Origin: PALSA-894 sp963757565
GTDB taxonomy: Bacteria > Pseudomonadota > Alphaproteobacteria > Rhizobiales > Xanthobacteraceae
Length of the DNA: 64,000 bases
Direction of reading: 5' to 3'
Assembly: GCA_963757565.1 (NCBI GenBank)
Contig: CAVWSB010000001.1
Location: forward strand, 124,001-188,000
The stretch's first letter is position 1. Every line of letters starts with the position of its first letter. The position numbers and the translations under genes were made by a program. This document shows positions 25,447-33,921 of this stretch, piece after piece. The notes below the pieces were generated by a model. That model was not told where the DNA came from and searched no databases. It saw only the letters and a program-made list of their open reading frames with translations.

Positions 25447-26568
25447 TCAACGCAGGTGATCCGCACCGCCGAAGGGAACCAACGGGTTGTCGGTCAGCGC
25501 GGCACGGTCGGGCTGGTCCGCGCGCGCGAGCCCGAGGAAGGCGTTGAACAGGTCCTCGATCGCCCGCGCCGGAATACCGTTCACGATGAAAACCAGCCGC
25601 GTGCGGTGGTCCGCGTCGGGCCATGCGGCAAGCGTCGCCGGCGGATGGAAGACATGCTGCACGCCGTGGATCACCACCGGTCGATCAGGCGATTCGGCAA
25701 GCTTCACGATGCCTTTCACGCGCAGCAAATCCGGCCCGTGCATCGAGCGTAGCAGGTCGAGGAACATCTCGAAGGCAGAGAACGGGATCGCGCGCTCGCT
25801 CGCCAGCGTGAAGGCGCGGATCTTCTCGTCGTGGCGATTCACGTCGTGATGATGATCATGCGACGGCGTGTAGGCCTCCTCGGCAAGCCAGCGCTTCACG
25901 TCGGGAATTTTGCGCTCCGCGTCATAGAGGCCGCAATCAATCAGTTGCGGCACGCTTGCGCCCGCAGCGTCGATCACGGGCGCGGCTGGATTGAGCGCGG
26001 CGAGGCGCGCACGCAAGGTCGCCAGCGCGTTGCGCCGCGCGGGTGAATCGAGGAGATCGGTCTTGGTGAGCACGATGCGGTCTGCGACCGCCACTTGCTT
26101 CACGGCCTCTATGTGCGCCTGAAGCGTCGCCGCGCCATTCACCGCATCAACCACCGTGACGACGCCATCGAGCCGGAAGCGCATCACGAAATAGGGATGC
26201 ACCATCGCGGTGTGCAGCACGGGCGCGGGATCGGCGAGGCCTGTCGTTTCGATGACGACGCGATTGAAATCCATGCGACCGTTGTCGAGCCCGCGCAGCA
26301 GTTTCTCCAGCGTGTTCACCAAATCGCCGCGCATTGTGCAGCACAGACACCCGGTCGAGAGCAGCATCACGCCATCCTCGACGTGCTCGACCAGCAGATG
26401 GTCGAGACCGATCTCGCCGAACTCGTTGATGATGACGGCCGCGCGTGCGAGCGCTTCGTCTTTCAGCAGCCGATTGAGAAGCGTGCTCTTGCCGGCGCCG
26501 AGGAAGCCGGTCAGGACGGTGAGCGGGATCGGCGCGGGCGGCATCCGCCGCGACGCGGCGTCGGTCAT
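25447..26568 (-). CDS. CobW/COG0523 family GTPase (metal chaperone-like)
   Basis: A 373-residue G3E GTPase. Walker A is GFLGAGKST (21-29), the metal-binding CxCC is in STGCLCCTMRGD, the switch region is ETTGLADPAPV and the base-recognition motif is TKTD. A His-rich stretch (SHDHHHDVNRHDEK) separates it from the C-terminal CobW_C domain. Members insert or deliver zinc, cobalt or iron. The start region overlaps the stop of the upstream carboxypeptidase gene (ATGA), so both are translated together; a metal link to the peptidase is not obvious. It might serve the nearby NicO-linked metal balance. Confidence 0.9.
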   Translation of the reverse strand: MTDAASRRMPPAPIPLTVLTGFLGAGKSTLLNRLLKDEALARAAVIINEFGEIGLDHLLVEHVEDGVMLLSTGCLCCTMRGDLVNTLEKLLRGLDNGRMDFNRVVIETTGLADPAPVLHTAMVHPYFVMRFRLDGVVTVVDAVNGAATLQAHIEAVKQVAVADRIVLTKTDLLDSPARRNALATLRARLAALNPAAPVIDAAGASVPQLIDCGLYDAERKIPDVKRWLAEEAYTPSHDHHHDVNRHDEKIRAFTLASERAIPFSAFEMFLDLLRSMHGPDLLRVKGIVKLAESPDRPVVIHGVQHVFHPPATLAAWPDADHRTRLVFIVNGIPARAIEDLFNAFLGLARADQPDRAALTDNPLVPFGGADHLR

Positions 26569-28055
26569 TGCTTGGTGGCCGAGGTGTCCGGCTTCGCTGC
26601 GGTCTTCTTCGCGGCCGGCTTCGGCTTGGTATCGGCCTTGGCGGATGCTTTTGGATCGGCCTTTGCGGCGGACGGGTCGGGCTTCAACTCGGGCTTCGCC
26701 GCAGCAGTCTTGCGCTTGGCGGCGGGCTTCGCGGGCTCGGCAGCCTTCGGCGCTGCCACCGGCTTCTCTTCCGACGAGGCGGGCGAGAAAATTCCAAGGC
26801 TCGGCAGCTTGAGCGAGGGCGTCAGGCTAAATCCGCTCGAAGCCTCCGTGGCGGTCGAGGGCTTCTCTTCCGTCTTGGGCTCCGCCGCGTGCGCGACGGC
26901 GGCCGTCGCGGGCGTCAGCTTTTTCTTCGCCGGTTTGGCCGGCGGCTTCGCGGCGAGTTGCGTCGCGGCAGCATCAGGCATTGCGCGCGCCGGGCCGATA
27001 TAAACCGGTACCGGGACGAACGCCGCCATCGGTCCAAGCAGCGGACCGCTCGCTGGCTTGCCACGGAAGTTTTGCAACGTCACCGCAAAGGCCGAGCTGG
27101 GATCGGATCCGTTGCTCGCCTGAACATTGTCGTCCTCTTCCTCCTCGGCGGCGGGACGTTTGCGGTGCTTGCCGCACATCTCGTCGCGCAAGTTGGGCGG
27201 CGAGGCCGCGATCGGCTGGAGCGCATCGACCGTGCCGAGCGAGGGCATCAGCCAGGAAAGCCCGCCTGAGGCGAACCCCTTCTCGAACAGTTGCGCGGCC
27301 TTCTCGGAGCGCGCCATGCCGGAATGCGAACCGAACACCACCACGATCAGCTTGCGGCCACCCCGCGACGCGGTTGCAACGACATTGAAGCCGGAGGCGC
27401 AAATGAAGCCGGTCTTCATGCCGTCCGCGTCGGCATAGCGGCCGATGAGCCCGTTGGTGTTGTGCATCACGCGGCGGCCAAACTTGATCGCCGGGATATG
27501 CCAGTACATTTCGTATTCGGGCAGCTCTTTCAGGATCGCGCGTGCCAGGATCGCCATGTCGCGCGCCGAGGTGAATTGCTCGTCAGCCGGCAGGCCGTTC
27601 GGATTGACCCAACTCGACTGCGTCATGCCGAGGCGCCGCGAGGCCGCGTTCATCTCGTCGGCGAACTTCTCGATCGAGCCACCCACGCCTTCGGCGAGCA
27701 CGACCGCGATGTCGTTTGCCGATTTCACCATCATCATCTTGAGCGCGTTGTCGACGGTGAGTTGCGTGCCGACGGCAAAGCCCATTTTGGACGGCGCCTG
27801 CGCGGACGCGTTCGGAGACACGGCCACCATCGAATCCATCGAGAGACGACCTTCCTTCACGGCCTTGAGCGTGAGGTACATCGTCATCAGCTTGGAGGTG
27901 GAGGCCGGATACCAGGGATAGGTCGGATTGTCGGCGAACAGCACCTTACCGGTCTCGGCTTCGACCACCAGCGTGGACTCGGCGCGGGCGAACTGGACGA
28001 AGGCCGCCAGAATGGCGACGCCGATGGCCAGACTGCGGAAGATCAGGGTCGGCAT
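26565..28055 (-). CDS. D-alanyl-D-alanine carboxypeptidase (S11 family) with long Lys/Ala/Pro-rich tail
   Basis: A 496-residue penicillin-binding protein of the DacA class. A signal peptide (about 1-26, cleavage at ARAES) precedes the catalytic domain with S52-T-S-K55, the SxN motif in KSANDIAVVLAEG and the KTG motif in GMKTGFICASG. It trims the terminal D-Ala of peptidoglycan stem peptides in the periplasm. After about residue 300 a roughly 190-residue low-complexity tail rich in Ala, Lys, Pro and Glu replaces the usual PBP5 C-terminal domain and amphipathic anchor. A GTG nine bases upstream is an alternative start. Confidence 0.9.
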   Translation of the reverse strand: MPTLIFRSLAIGVAILAAFVQFARAESTLVVEAETGKVLFADNPTYPWYPASTSKLMTMYLTLKAVKEGRLSMDSMVAVSPNASAQAPSKMGFAVGTQLTVDNALKMMMVKSANDIAVVLAEGVGGSIEKFADEMNAASRRLGMTQSSWVNPNGLPADEQFTSARDMAILARAILKELPEYEMYWHIPAIKFGRRVMHNTNGLIGRYADADGMKTGFICASGFNVVATASRGGRKLIVVVFGSHSGMARSEKAAQLFEKGFASGGLSWLMPSLGTVDALQPIAASPPNLRDEMCGKHRKRPAAEEEEDDNVQASNGSDPSSAFAVTLQNFRGKPASGPLLGPMAAFVPVPVYIGPARAMPDAAATQLAAKPPAKPAKKKLTPATAAVAHAAEPKTEEKPSTATEASSGFSLTPSLKLPSLGIFSPASSEEKPVAAPKAAEPAKPAAKRKTAAAKPELKPDPSAAKADPKASAKADTKPKPAAKKTAAKPDTSATKQ

Positions 28056-28255
28056 AAGTCGCACTGGCGCGGTCCGGAATTGTTTCGACGGGCCTCGGGA
28101 ACAGCCGGTTCCTGGCAGGTGGCGGTCCGGCTATCTAAGCCGATCGGGGGGGCGAACGCAAAGCATGTTGTCCACATGCCGCCTGCGCCATATTTATGCT
28201 AGCGAATGACTAGATCGTCGATGAAAGCGACGAAATTTCGGCGGAGGAGGCTCGC

Positions 28256-29422
28256 ATGACCGGCTGCATCGTGGGGTGGGCGCATACGCCCTTCGGACGC
28301 CTCGATACCGAGTTGGTCGAGAGCCTGATCGTGCGGGTCGCAACCGACGCGCTCGCCGACGCTGGCGTGGCTCCGTCCGACGTCGACGAGATCGTGCTCG
28401 GCCACTTCAATGCGGGCTTCTCACAGCAGGATTTCACCGCCTCGCTGGTGCTTCAGGCCTCGCCCGACCTGCGTTTCAAGCGCGCAACGCGCGTCGAGAA
28501 TGCGTGCGCGACGGGTTCCGCCGCGGTCCATCAAGGGCTGCGAGCGCTGGAAGCGAAGGCCGCGCGCATCGTGCTTGTGGTCGGTGTGGAACAAATGACG
28601 ACCACGCCGGGTCCGCAAATCGGGCAGAACCTGCTCAGGGCCTCCTACGTGAAGGACGAGGCCAACATCGAGGGCGGCTTTGCCGGCATTTTCGGGAAAA
28701 TTGCCGGGGCCTATTTCCAGAAATACGGCGATCAGTCCGACGCGCTCGCCATGATCGCGGCGAAGAACCACAAGAATGGGGTTTCGAATCCGTACGCGCA
28801 ATTGCGCAAGGACCTCGGCTTCGATTTCTGCCGTACCGAAAGCGAGAAGAATCCATTCGTCGCCGGCCCCTTGAAGCGCACCGACTGCTCGCTCGTCTCC
28901 GACGGCGCGGCGGCGATCGTGCTCGCCGATGTCGAGACGGCGCTGCAGATGAAAAAGGCGATCGCGTTCCGCGCCGCGCAATCCGTCTCGGATTTCCTTC
29001 CGATGGCCAAGCGCGACATTCTCAAGTTCGAAGGCTGCACGCAGGCGTGGCAGCGCGCGCTGGCGCAGGCCGGCCTCGCGCTCACCGACCTCTCGTTCGT
29101 CGAGACGCACGATTGCTTCACCATCGCGGAGTTGATCGAATACGAGGCAATGGGTCTTGCGCCCGAGGGTCAGGGCGCGCGCGTGATGGCCGAGGGCATC
29201 ACCCAGAAAGACGGCAAGCTCCCGGTCAATCCGTCCGGCGGGCTGAAGGCCAAGGGTCATCCAATCGGCGCGACCGGAGTTTCGATGCACGCCCTGTCGG
29301 CGATGCAACTCACCGGTACGGCGGGCGGCATCCAGGTGCCGGACGCGACACTCGCCGGGATATTCAACATGGGCGGCGCCGCGGTCGCGAACTACGTGAG
29401 CGTGCTGGAACGGATCAAGTAG
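28256..29422 (+). CDS. Thiolase family protein (SCP-x type acetyl-CoA acetyltransferase)
   Basis: A 388-residue thiolase. The nucleophile is C84 in VENACATGSAAV; the histidines are in THDCFTIAELIEYE and PSGGLKAKGHPIGATG. The C-terminal motif reads FNMGGAAVANYV where degradative thiolases have a CxGG cysteine, as is usual for the SCP-x group. It would cleave or form a beta-ketoacyl-CoA. ATG 28256 follows GGCGGAGGAGG. It is 47 bases upstream of and co-directional with the MBOAT gene, so a link to acyl-chain supply is possible. Confidence 0.9.
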   Translation: MTGCIVGWAHTPFGRLDTELVESLIVRVATDALADAGVAPSDVDEIVLGHFNAGFSQQDFTASLVLQASPDLRFKRATRVENACATGSAAVHQGLRALEAKAARIVLVVGVEQMTTTPGPQIGQNLLRASYVKDEANIEGGFAGIFGKIAGAYFQKYGDQSDALAMIAAKNHKNGVSNPYAQLRKDLGFDFCRTESEKNPFVAGPLKRTDCSLVSDGAAAIVLADVETALQMKKAIAFRAAQSVSDFLPMAKRDILKFEGCTQAWQRALAQAGLALTDLSFVETHDCFTIAELIEYEAMGLAPEGQGARVMAEGITQKDGKLPVNPSGGLKAKGHPIGATGVSMHALSAMQLTGTAGGIQVPDATLAGIFNMGGAAVANYVSVLERIK

Positions 29423-29469
29423 CGCGGCGCCGCGCAGGTATCGTTCCGCGCGCACCATTTCGGGCGTTC

Positions 29470-30852
29470 ATGCTTTTCAACAGCTACGCATTCCTGCTCG
29501 TCTTTTTGCCTGCCGCGATCGTTTTCTACCGCTTCGTCGACCCGTTTCCGTCCCTGCGGATGCCGGCCCTTATCCTGCTGTCGCTTGTCTTTTACGGCTA
29601 TTGGGACGTGCGGTTCCTGCCAATCCTGATCGCTTCGATCCTGATCAACTGGCTTGCGGCGCGGTACTACATCGCGACCCGGCAGGCCTACGTCATCACC
29701 GCGACGATTGCGGCAAATCTCGCCGCACTCGGCATTTTTAAATACACCAATTTTTTTGCCGGTACGCTCTCTTCACTGTTTGGAATAGTTTTCGGCCCGT
29801 TCTCGATTGTCCTGCCGCTCGGCATTTCGTTCTTCACCTTCCATCACATCATGTACCTCGTCGATCTGCGAAAGGGGAAAGCGCCCGCATACGCGCTCGA
29901 CCGCTATGCGCTCTACATTGCGTTTTTCCCGCAGGCGATTGCGGGCCCGCTCGCGCGCTGGTCGCAGGTGATGCAGCAGTTCGGCAGACAGGTCTATGCG
30001 CCGGGTTGGCAGCGTCAGTTCGCGCTCGGCGTGACCTTCATCGTGGCAGGTCTGATCGAAAAGGTGGTCCTCGGCGACCCGCTTGGACGGATCATGGACC
30101 CGATCTACGAGCAGGCGAAAACCGGCCCGATTCTCGACGGAAGTGCCTGGCTTGCGCTTGGCTTCATGTTCCAGATTCTGTTCGACTTTGCGGGCTATTC
30201 GGATATCGCGATTGGCGCGGGTCTGCTATTCGGCGTTCAGTTGCCGTTCAATTTCGATGCGCCGATGCGCTCGACCAGCATCCAGGATTTCTGGCAGCGC
30301 TGGCACATGACCCTGATGCTGTTCCTGCGCGATTACCTGTTTCATCCGCTCGCGGACGCACACGCCGTGCACCGGCGCTTTCGCCTCTACCAGAATTTCG
30401 GCGCGATGCTGTTGACCCTGACCTTGTGCGGTCTCTGGCACGGCGCGAGCTGGACCTTCGTACTGTGGGGGGCGCTGCACGGGGGTGCGCTGGTGTTCGT
30501 TTCACTCTGGCGACGGTATGGCGCGCCCTTGCCGTCGCTGCTTGGGTGGGCGCTGACGCTCGCGTTCGTTCTGCTTACCGGCGTGATTTTCCGCACCGCT
30601 TCGCTGGAAGCGGCTGTACGAATCTATGAAGGGCTCGCAATTATGCCCGACATCAAGACGTTGACGCGTGCGCTTCCGATCCTTGCGGTCGCACTGTGTG
30701 CGGTCCTGCTTCCGGCGAGCCAGACCATCGTCGCCTGGCTGACCGAGCGGCCCAAGATCGTGATCGCGGCTGCGCTCGGACTGATCGCATGCGCCATCCT
30801 GGTCGAACTCGGAGATCGCGACGCCTATGAGTTCGCCTATTTCCAGTTCTGA
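29470..30852 (+). CDS. MBOAT family O-acyltransferase (AlgI/DltB-like)
   Basis: A 460-residue multi-spanning membrane protein with MBOAT landmarks: LPLGISFFTFHHIMYLVD near 115-132, FFPQAIAGPLARWSQV, FDFAGYSDIAIGAGLLFG near 238-255, FWQRWHMTLMLFLRDYL with H279, and the catalytic H324 in LCGLWHGASWTF. AlgI and DltB members take an acyl group from a cytoplasmic donor and pass it across the membrane to an extracellular acceptor. The 3' end overlaps the SGNH-like gene by 26 bases. The frame is open far upstream into the thiolase gene, but the homology starts at this ATG. Confidence 0.9.
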   Translation: MLFNSYAFLLVFLPAAIVFYRFVDPFPSLRMPALILLSLVFYGYWDVRFLPILIASILINWLAARYYIATRQAYVITATIAANLAALGIFKYTNFFAGTLSSLFGIVFGPFSIVLPLGISFFTFHHIMYLVDLRKGKAPAYALDRYALYIAFFPQAIAGPLARWSQVMQQFGRQVYAPGWQRQFALGVTFIVAGLIEKVVLGDPLGRIMDPIYEQAKTGPILDGSAWLALGFMFQILFDFAGYSDIAIGAGLLFGVQLPFNFDAPMRSTSIQDFWQRWHMTLMLFLRDYLFHPLADAHAVHRRFRLYQNFGAMLLTLTLCGLWHGASWTFVLWGALHGGALVFVSLWRRYGAPLPSLLGWALTLAFVLLTGVIFRTASLEAAVRIYEGLAIMPDIKTLTRALPILAVALCAVLLPASQTIVAWLTERPKIVIAAALGLIACAILVELGDRDAYEFAYFQF

Positions 30853-31837
30853 TGCGGCGCCCGGATGGGGACGCTGGCTCGGCGCGTTTTTGCTCGCGCT
30901 GATCGCCGGCGTGCTGTTGGTCTATGCGATTGTGTTGATCGTCGACCCTTATGACAGCGGCCGGTTTGGCCTGTTGGGGTTCAAGGGCGTGACCGAGGTG
31001 AGCCCGCGCTTCGCGCATGCGAGCCACGCGAGCGACCCGGATTTCGATTCCGCCGTGATCGGAAATTCCACCGGACAGATTCTCAATCCCGAGACGCTGT
31101 CACGCCTGACCGGACTGCGTTTCGTCCAGCTCACAGTTTTCCTCACGGGCCCGGGAGAGCAGCTTGCCCTCCTGGATTTTTTCGCTCGAAACCATCCGCG
31201 TATTGGCGCGCTGGTCCTCGTCGCCGATCAGACCTGGTGCACGCATGATCCGGCATTGCCGGAGAAGGCGCCATTCCCGTATTGGCTCTATTCGAGAAGC
31301 TTCTTGCCATATCTCGGGCGGCTGTTTTCCTCGCGCGCGCTCGGCAACGCCTGGCAGCGCGTACTGCTCCGGTTCGGCTTGCGCCACCGCGGCCCCAAGG
31401 ATGGCTACCTGAGTTACGAAGCGTTTCTCAACCGCCCCTTCGAGCCGGATCATGCGCTGCAGGACACATCGCCGGACGCCGCACGCGGCAAGATCAATCG
31501 CGCGTTCCCCGGCGTCGCGCGGCTCACGGCGTCAGTCGCGCGCTTGCCGGAAGAAACCGCGCTGGTGATCGTCGCGCCGCCGGCGTTCTACACCAAGGTT
31601 CCGCGGCCGGGCAGTATCGAGGCGGCCGAGACCCGGGCCTGTCATGCGGCGCTGCGGGAGGTGATCGGCGGCCGTCCGCACAGCGATTTCATCGATTATC
31701 TGCGCGACAATGCAACGACGCGCGATGCAGCGAACTTCCACGATTACGTCCACTATGGCGCGACGATTGCCCGGCAGATTGAGAACGACATCGCCCAGTC
31801 GATCCGGCCCGGCGACAAGCCCGCCATCGGGTTTTGA
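30827..31837 (+). CDS. SGNH-hydrolase-like membrane-anchored protein, MBOAT partner (DltD/AlgX-like role)
   Basis: A 336-residue protein with one N-terminal membrane helix (about 18-39) and a periplasmic domain. S81 in SAVIGNSTGQI occupies the block-I serine position, with GNS where GDS is usual, and D306-x-x-H309 in NFHDYVHYG fits the block-V Asp-His pair. Single-helix SGNH-like partners accompany MBOATs in Dlt, Alg and Wss systems and transfer or orient the acyl group. The ribosome site GGAGATCG lies inside the MBOAT gene; the 26-base overlap shows coupling. I do not recognise a closer family. Confidence 0.72.
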   Translation: MSSPISSSDAAPGWGRWLGAFLLALIAGVLLVYAIVLIVDPYDSGRFGLLGFKGVTEVSPRFAHASHASDPDFDSAVIGNSTGQILNPETLSRLTGLRFVQLTVFLTGPGEQLALLDFFARNHPRIGALVLVADQTWCTHDPALPEKAPFPYWLYSRSFLPYLGRLFSSRALGNAWQRVLLRFGLRHRGPKDGYLSYEAFLNRPFEPDHALQDTSPDAARGKINRAFPGVARLTASVARLPEETALVIVAPPAFYTKVPRPGSIEAAETRACHAALREVIGGRPHSDFIDYLRDNATTRDAANFHDYVHYGATIARQIENDIAQSIRPGDKPAIGF

Positions 31838-31891
31838 CAGGCGTCCTGCGGGCCGGAGTTCTAAAGCTCGAATTCGTCCCGTGTGTGCGGC

Positions 31892-33613
31892 TCACACGAC
31901 CTCAACCGTCATGTCGTCGAGTTTGCGCTCTTGCCACAGACGACGGGTCAGGCTGCGCTGGATCTTGCCACTGGTGGTCTTCGGCAGGGAATTCGGCCGG
32001 AGCAGCACGATATGGCGCGCGAACAATTCGTGTTCGGCGGTAACGCGCTCGCGAATGAGGCCTACGATCTCGTCGCGGTCTATCTTATGGCGTGACGTGC
32101 GCTCGATCTCCTGCGCGATGACGAGTTGCTCCTCACCGTCGTCGGCGACTGAAAACGCCGCACCACCGTTCTGGCGCAGCGCCGAATGTACGCTTTGCGC
32201 GGTGCGCTCGATGTCCTGCGGATAGTGATTGATGCCGCGAATGATGATCAGCTCCTTGATGCGGCCGGTGATGTACAACTCGCCCGAGCCGTCCATGAAA
32301 CCGAGATCGCCGGTCCGCAACCAGTGCAGGCCCGGCTCGCCATCGATTTGGGCCCTGAAGGTCGAGATGGTCGCCGCTTCATTGCGCCAATAGCCCTGCG
32401 CCACGTGCGGGCCGCCGACCCATATTTCGCCGACCCGATCTGTTCCGAGACGCCGGCACGCTGCCGGATCGATAATGGCGATCCGCTCCCCGGCCAGCGC
32501 CCGGCCGCACCCGGCCACGCGCTGATCATCGTCATCGCCGCGCGGTGGAGCGACGCGATGGTTGCCAAGCGCGGTGCGGCTGACGTTCTTGACGATGTGG
32601 CCCGCACCGCGCTCGTTTCCCGAGATCAGGACGGTCGCTTCCGCCATTCCATACATCGGACACATCGATTGCGCGTCGAAGCCGTATGGCGCGAACACGG
32701 ACACGAACCGCTCAAGCGTGTCCGCATGCACCGGTTCCGAGGCGTTGACGGCGACTTTCCATGACGACAAATCGAGGTCATGCGAAGCTTCGGCCGTGAA
32801 TCGGTTGACGCACAAATCGAAAGCAAAATTCGGCAGGCATGCGATTTCGCCGCGATACTCCTGAATCGCCTTGAGCCAGACGAGCGGGCGCTGCACGAAC
32901 GCCGCCGGCGCCATCAGGACGCATCGTGACCCCACATAGAACGCCTGCAGCGCGGTCAGGATCAGGCCCATGTCATGATAGAGCGGAATCCAGCTCACGA
33001 ACGTGGAGCGTTTCGTAGCTCCGAAAGCAAGCCGGATCATTTCCAGATTCTCGAGCAGATTGTCGTGGGTGGCGACAACGCCTTTCGGATCGGAGGTGGA
33101 GCCGGACGTGTATTGCAGGAACGCAATCGTCTCGCGGTCGACGGAAGGCAGCGCGTCCGAGCGCTGCGCCGGCTCCGTTGCCGCATCGACCGCGATCCAT
33201 TGGAACGCGCCGTCTGCGAACCGCTCTGCCACGTCCTTGCGAGGTCCAGACAGGAACGGCGTGCTGGTCATGATGAAGCGCGGAGCGCAATCGGCCACGA
33301 TGTTCGCGCTCGAATCGCGTGTGCTCTGACGGCGCGGGACCATCATCGGAACCGCGATCACGCCTGCCAGCAGGCAGCCGAAGAACGCCACGATGAAGTC
33401 GAGTCCTTGAGGATAGATCAGCAGCGCCCGGTCGCCGGGTACTCCCGATTGCAGCAGGCGGGATGCGACGCCGCGCGCCCGATCGTGCAGCTGAGCAAAG
33501 GTGATGGCCGATTCCCGTGCGCCCCGATCCGAGAGGAACACGAAAGCTTCGTCGCCCGGCTGCGAGGTGGCTCGGTATTCCAGAAGCGTAACCAGCGACG
33601 AAAAGCGTTGCAT
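31892..33613 (-). CDS. Fatty acyl-AMP ligase (FAAL family)
   Basis: A 573-residue ANL-superfamily adenylating enzyme. The core motif LQYTSGSTSDPKGV lies at about 167-180, followed by PLYHDMGL, the A5-type YGMAEATVL, and TGDLGF with GRIKELIIIRGINHYPQDIE. The C-terminal lysine is in LPKTTSGKIQRS. The insertion region near GNHRVAPPRGDDDDQRVAG and the GINHYPQDIE signature mark fatty acyl-AMP ligases, which activate fatty acids as acyl-AMP and load a carrier protein instead of CoA. The carrier gene lies six bases upstream, so the pair is almost certainly one unit. Confidence 0.9.
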   Translation of the reverse strand: MQRFSSLVTLLEYRATSQPGDEAFVFLSDRGARESAITFAQLHDRARGVASRLLQSGVPGDRALLIYPQGLDFIVAFFGCLLAGVIAVPMMVPRRQSTRDSSANIVADCAPRFIMTSTPFLSGPRKDVAERFADGAFQWIAVDAATEPAQRSDALPSVDRETIAFLQYTSGSTSDPKGVVATHDNLLENLEMIRLAFGATKRSTFVSWIPLYHDMGLILTALQAFYVGSRCVLMAPAAFVQRPLVWLKAIQEYRGEIACLPNFAFDLCVNRFTAEASHDLDLSSWKVAVNASEPVHADTLERFVSVFAPYGFDAQSMCPMYGMAEATVLISGNERGAGHIVKNVSRTALGNHRVAPPRGDDDDQRVAGCGRALAGERIAIIDPAACRRLGTDRVGEIWVGGPHVAQGYWRNEAATISTFRAQIDGEPGLHWLRTGDLGFMDGSGELYITGRIKELIIIRGINHYPQDIERTAQSVHSALRQNGGAAFSVADDGEEQLVIAQEIERTSRHKIDRDEIVGLIRERVTAEHELFARHIVLLRPNSLPKTTSGKIQRSLTRRLWQERKLDDMTVEVV

Positions 33614-33619
33614 CGGCGA

Positions 33620-33874
33620 TCAGTTCTTGCCGCGCACGGCAAGCGTTTCGGCGAGGCGGCCGGATAACGCTTCGACCGTGGGATAGTCGTAGAAGAGGTC
33701 CTGGTTCAGTTCGAGATCGAGAGCGTCCTCCAGATCCATTTGCAGATACACGATCATGGCGGAGTCCAGTCCAAGCCGGTTAAACTTCGCTTCGGTTCGG
33801 ATCGTTTCTCTTGGAATCCGCAGGATTTCCGCGAGCCTGTCGACGCAAAACGCGGAAATCTGATCCTTCGTCAT
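33620..33874 (-). CDS. Acyl carrier protein paired with the fatty acyl-AMP ligase
   Basis: An 84-residue carrier protein. S38 in RLGLDSAMIVYLQ is the phosphopantetheine attachment serine, and the following helix (DLEDALDLELNQDLFYDYPT) is of the PKS/NRPS-like carrier type found beside FAAL enzymes, not the AcpP of fatty acid synthesis. ATG 33874 has AAGGAAAT immediately upstream. It lies 47 bases after the ABC exporter gene and six before the ligase gene. Confidence 0.9.
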   Translation of the reverse strand: MTKDQISAFCVDRLAEILRIPRETIRTEAKFNRLGLDSAMIVYLQMDLEDALDLELNQDLFYDYPTVEALSGRLAETLAVRGKN

Positions 33875-33921
33875 TATTATTTCCTTGAAGCGCCGGGACC
33901 ATAGGTTCGCGCGACCGATTG

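Noticed and set aside
28276..29469. Long in-frame extension upstream of the MBOAT gene
   Set aside because: It lies in another frame of the thiolase gene, which is well supported; MBOAT homology begins at ATG 29470.
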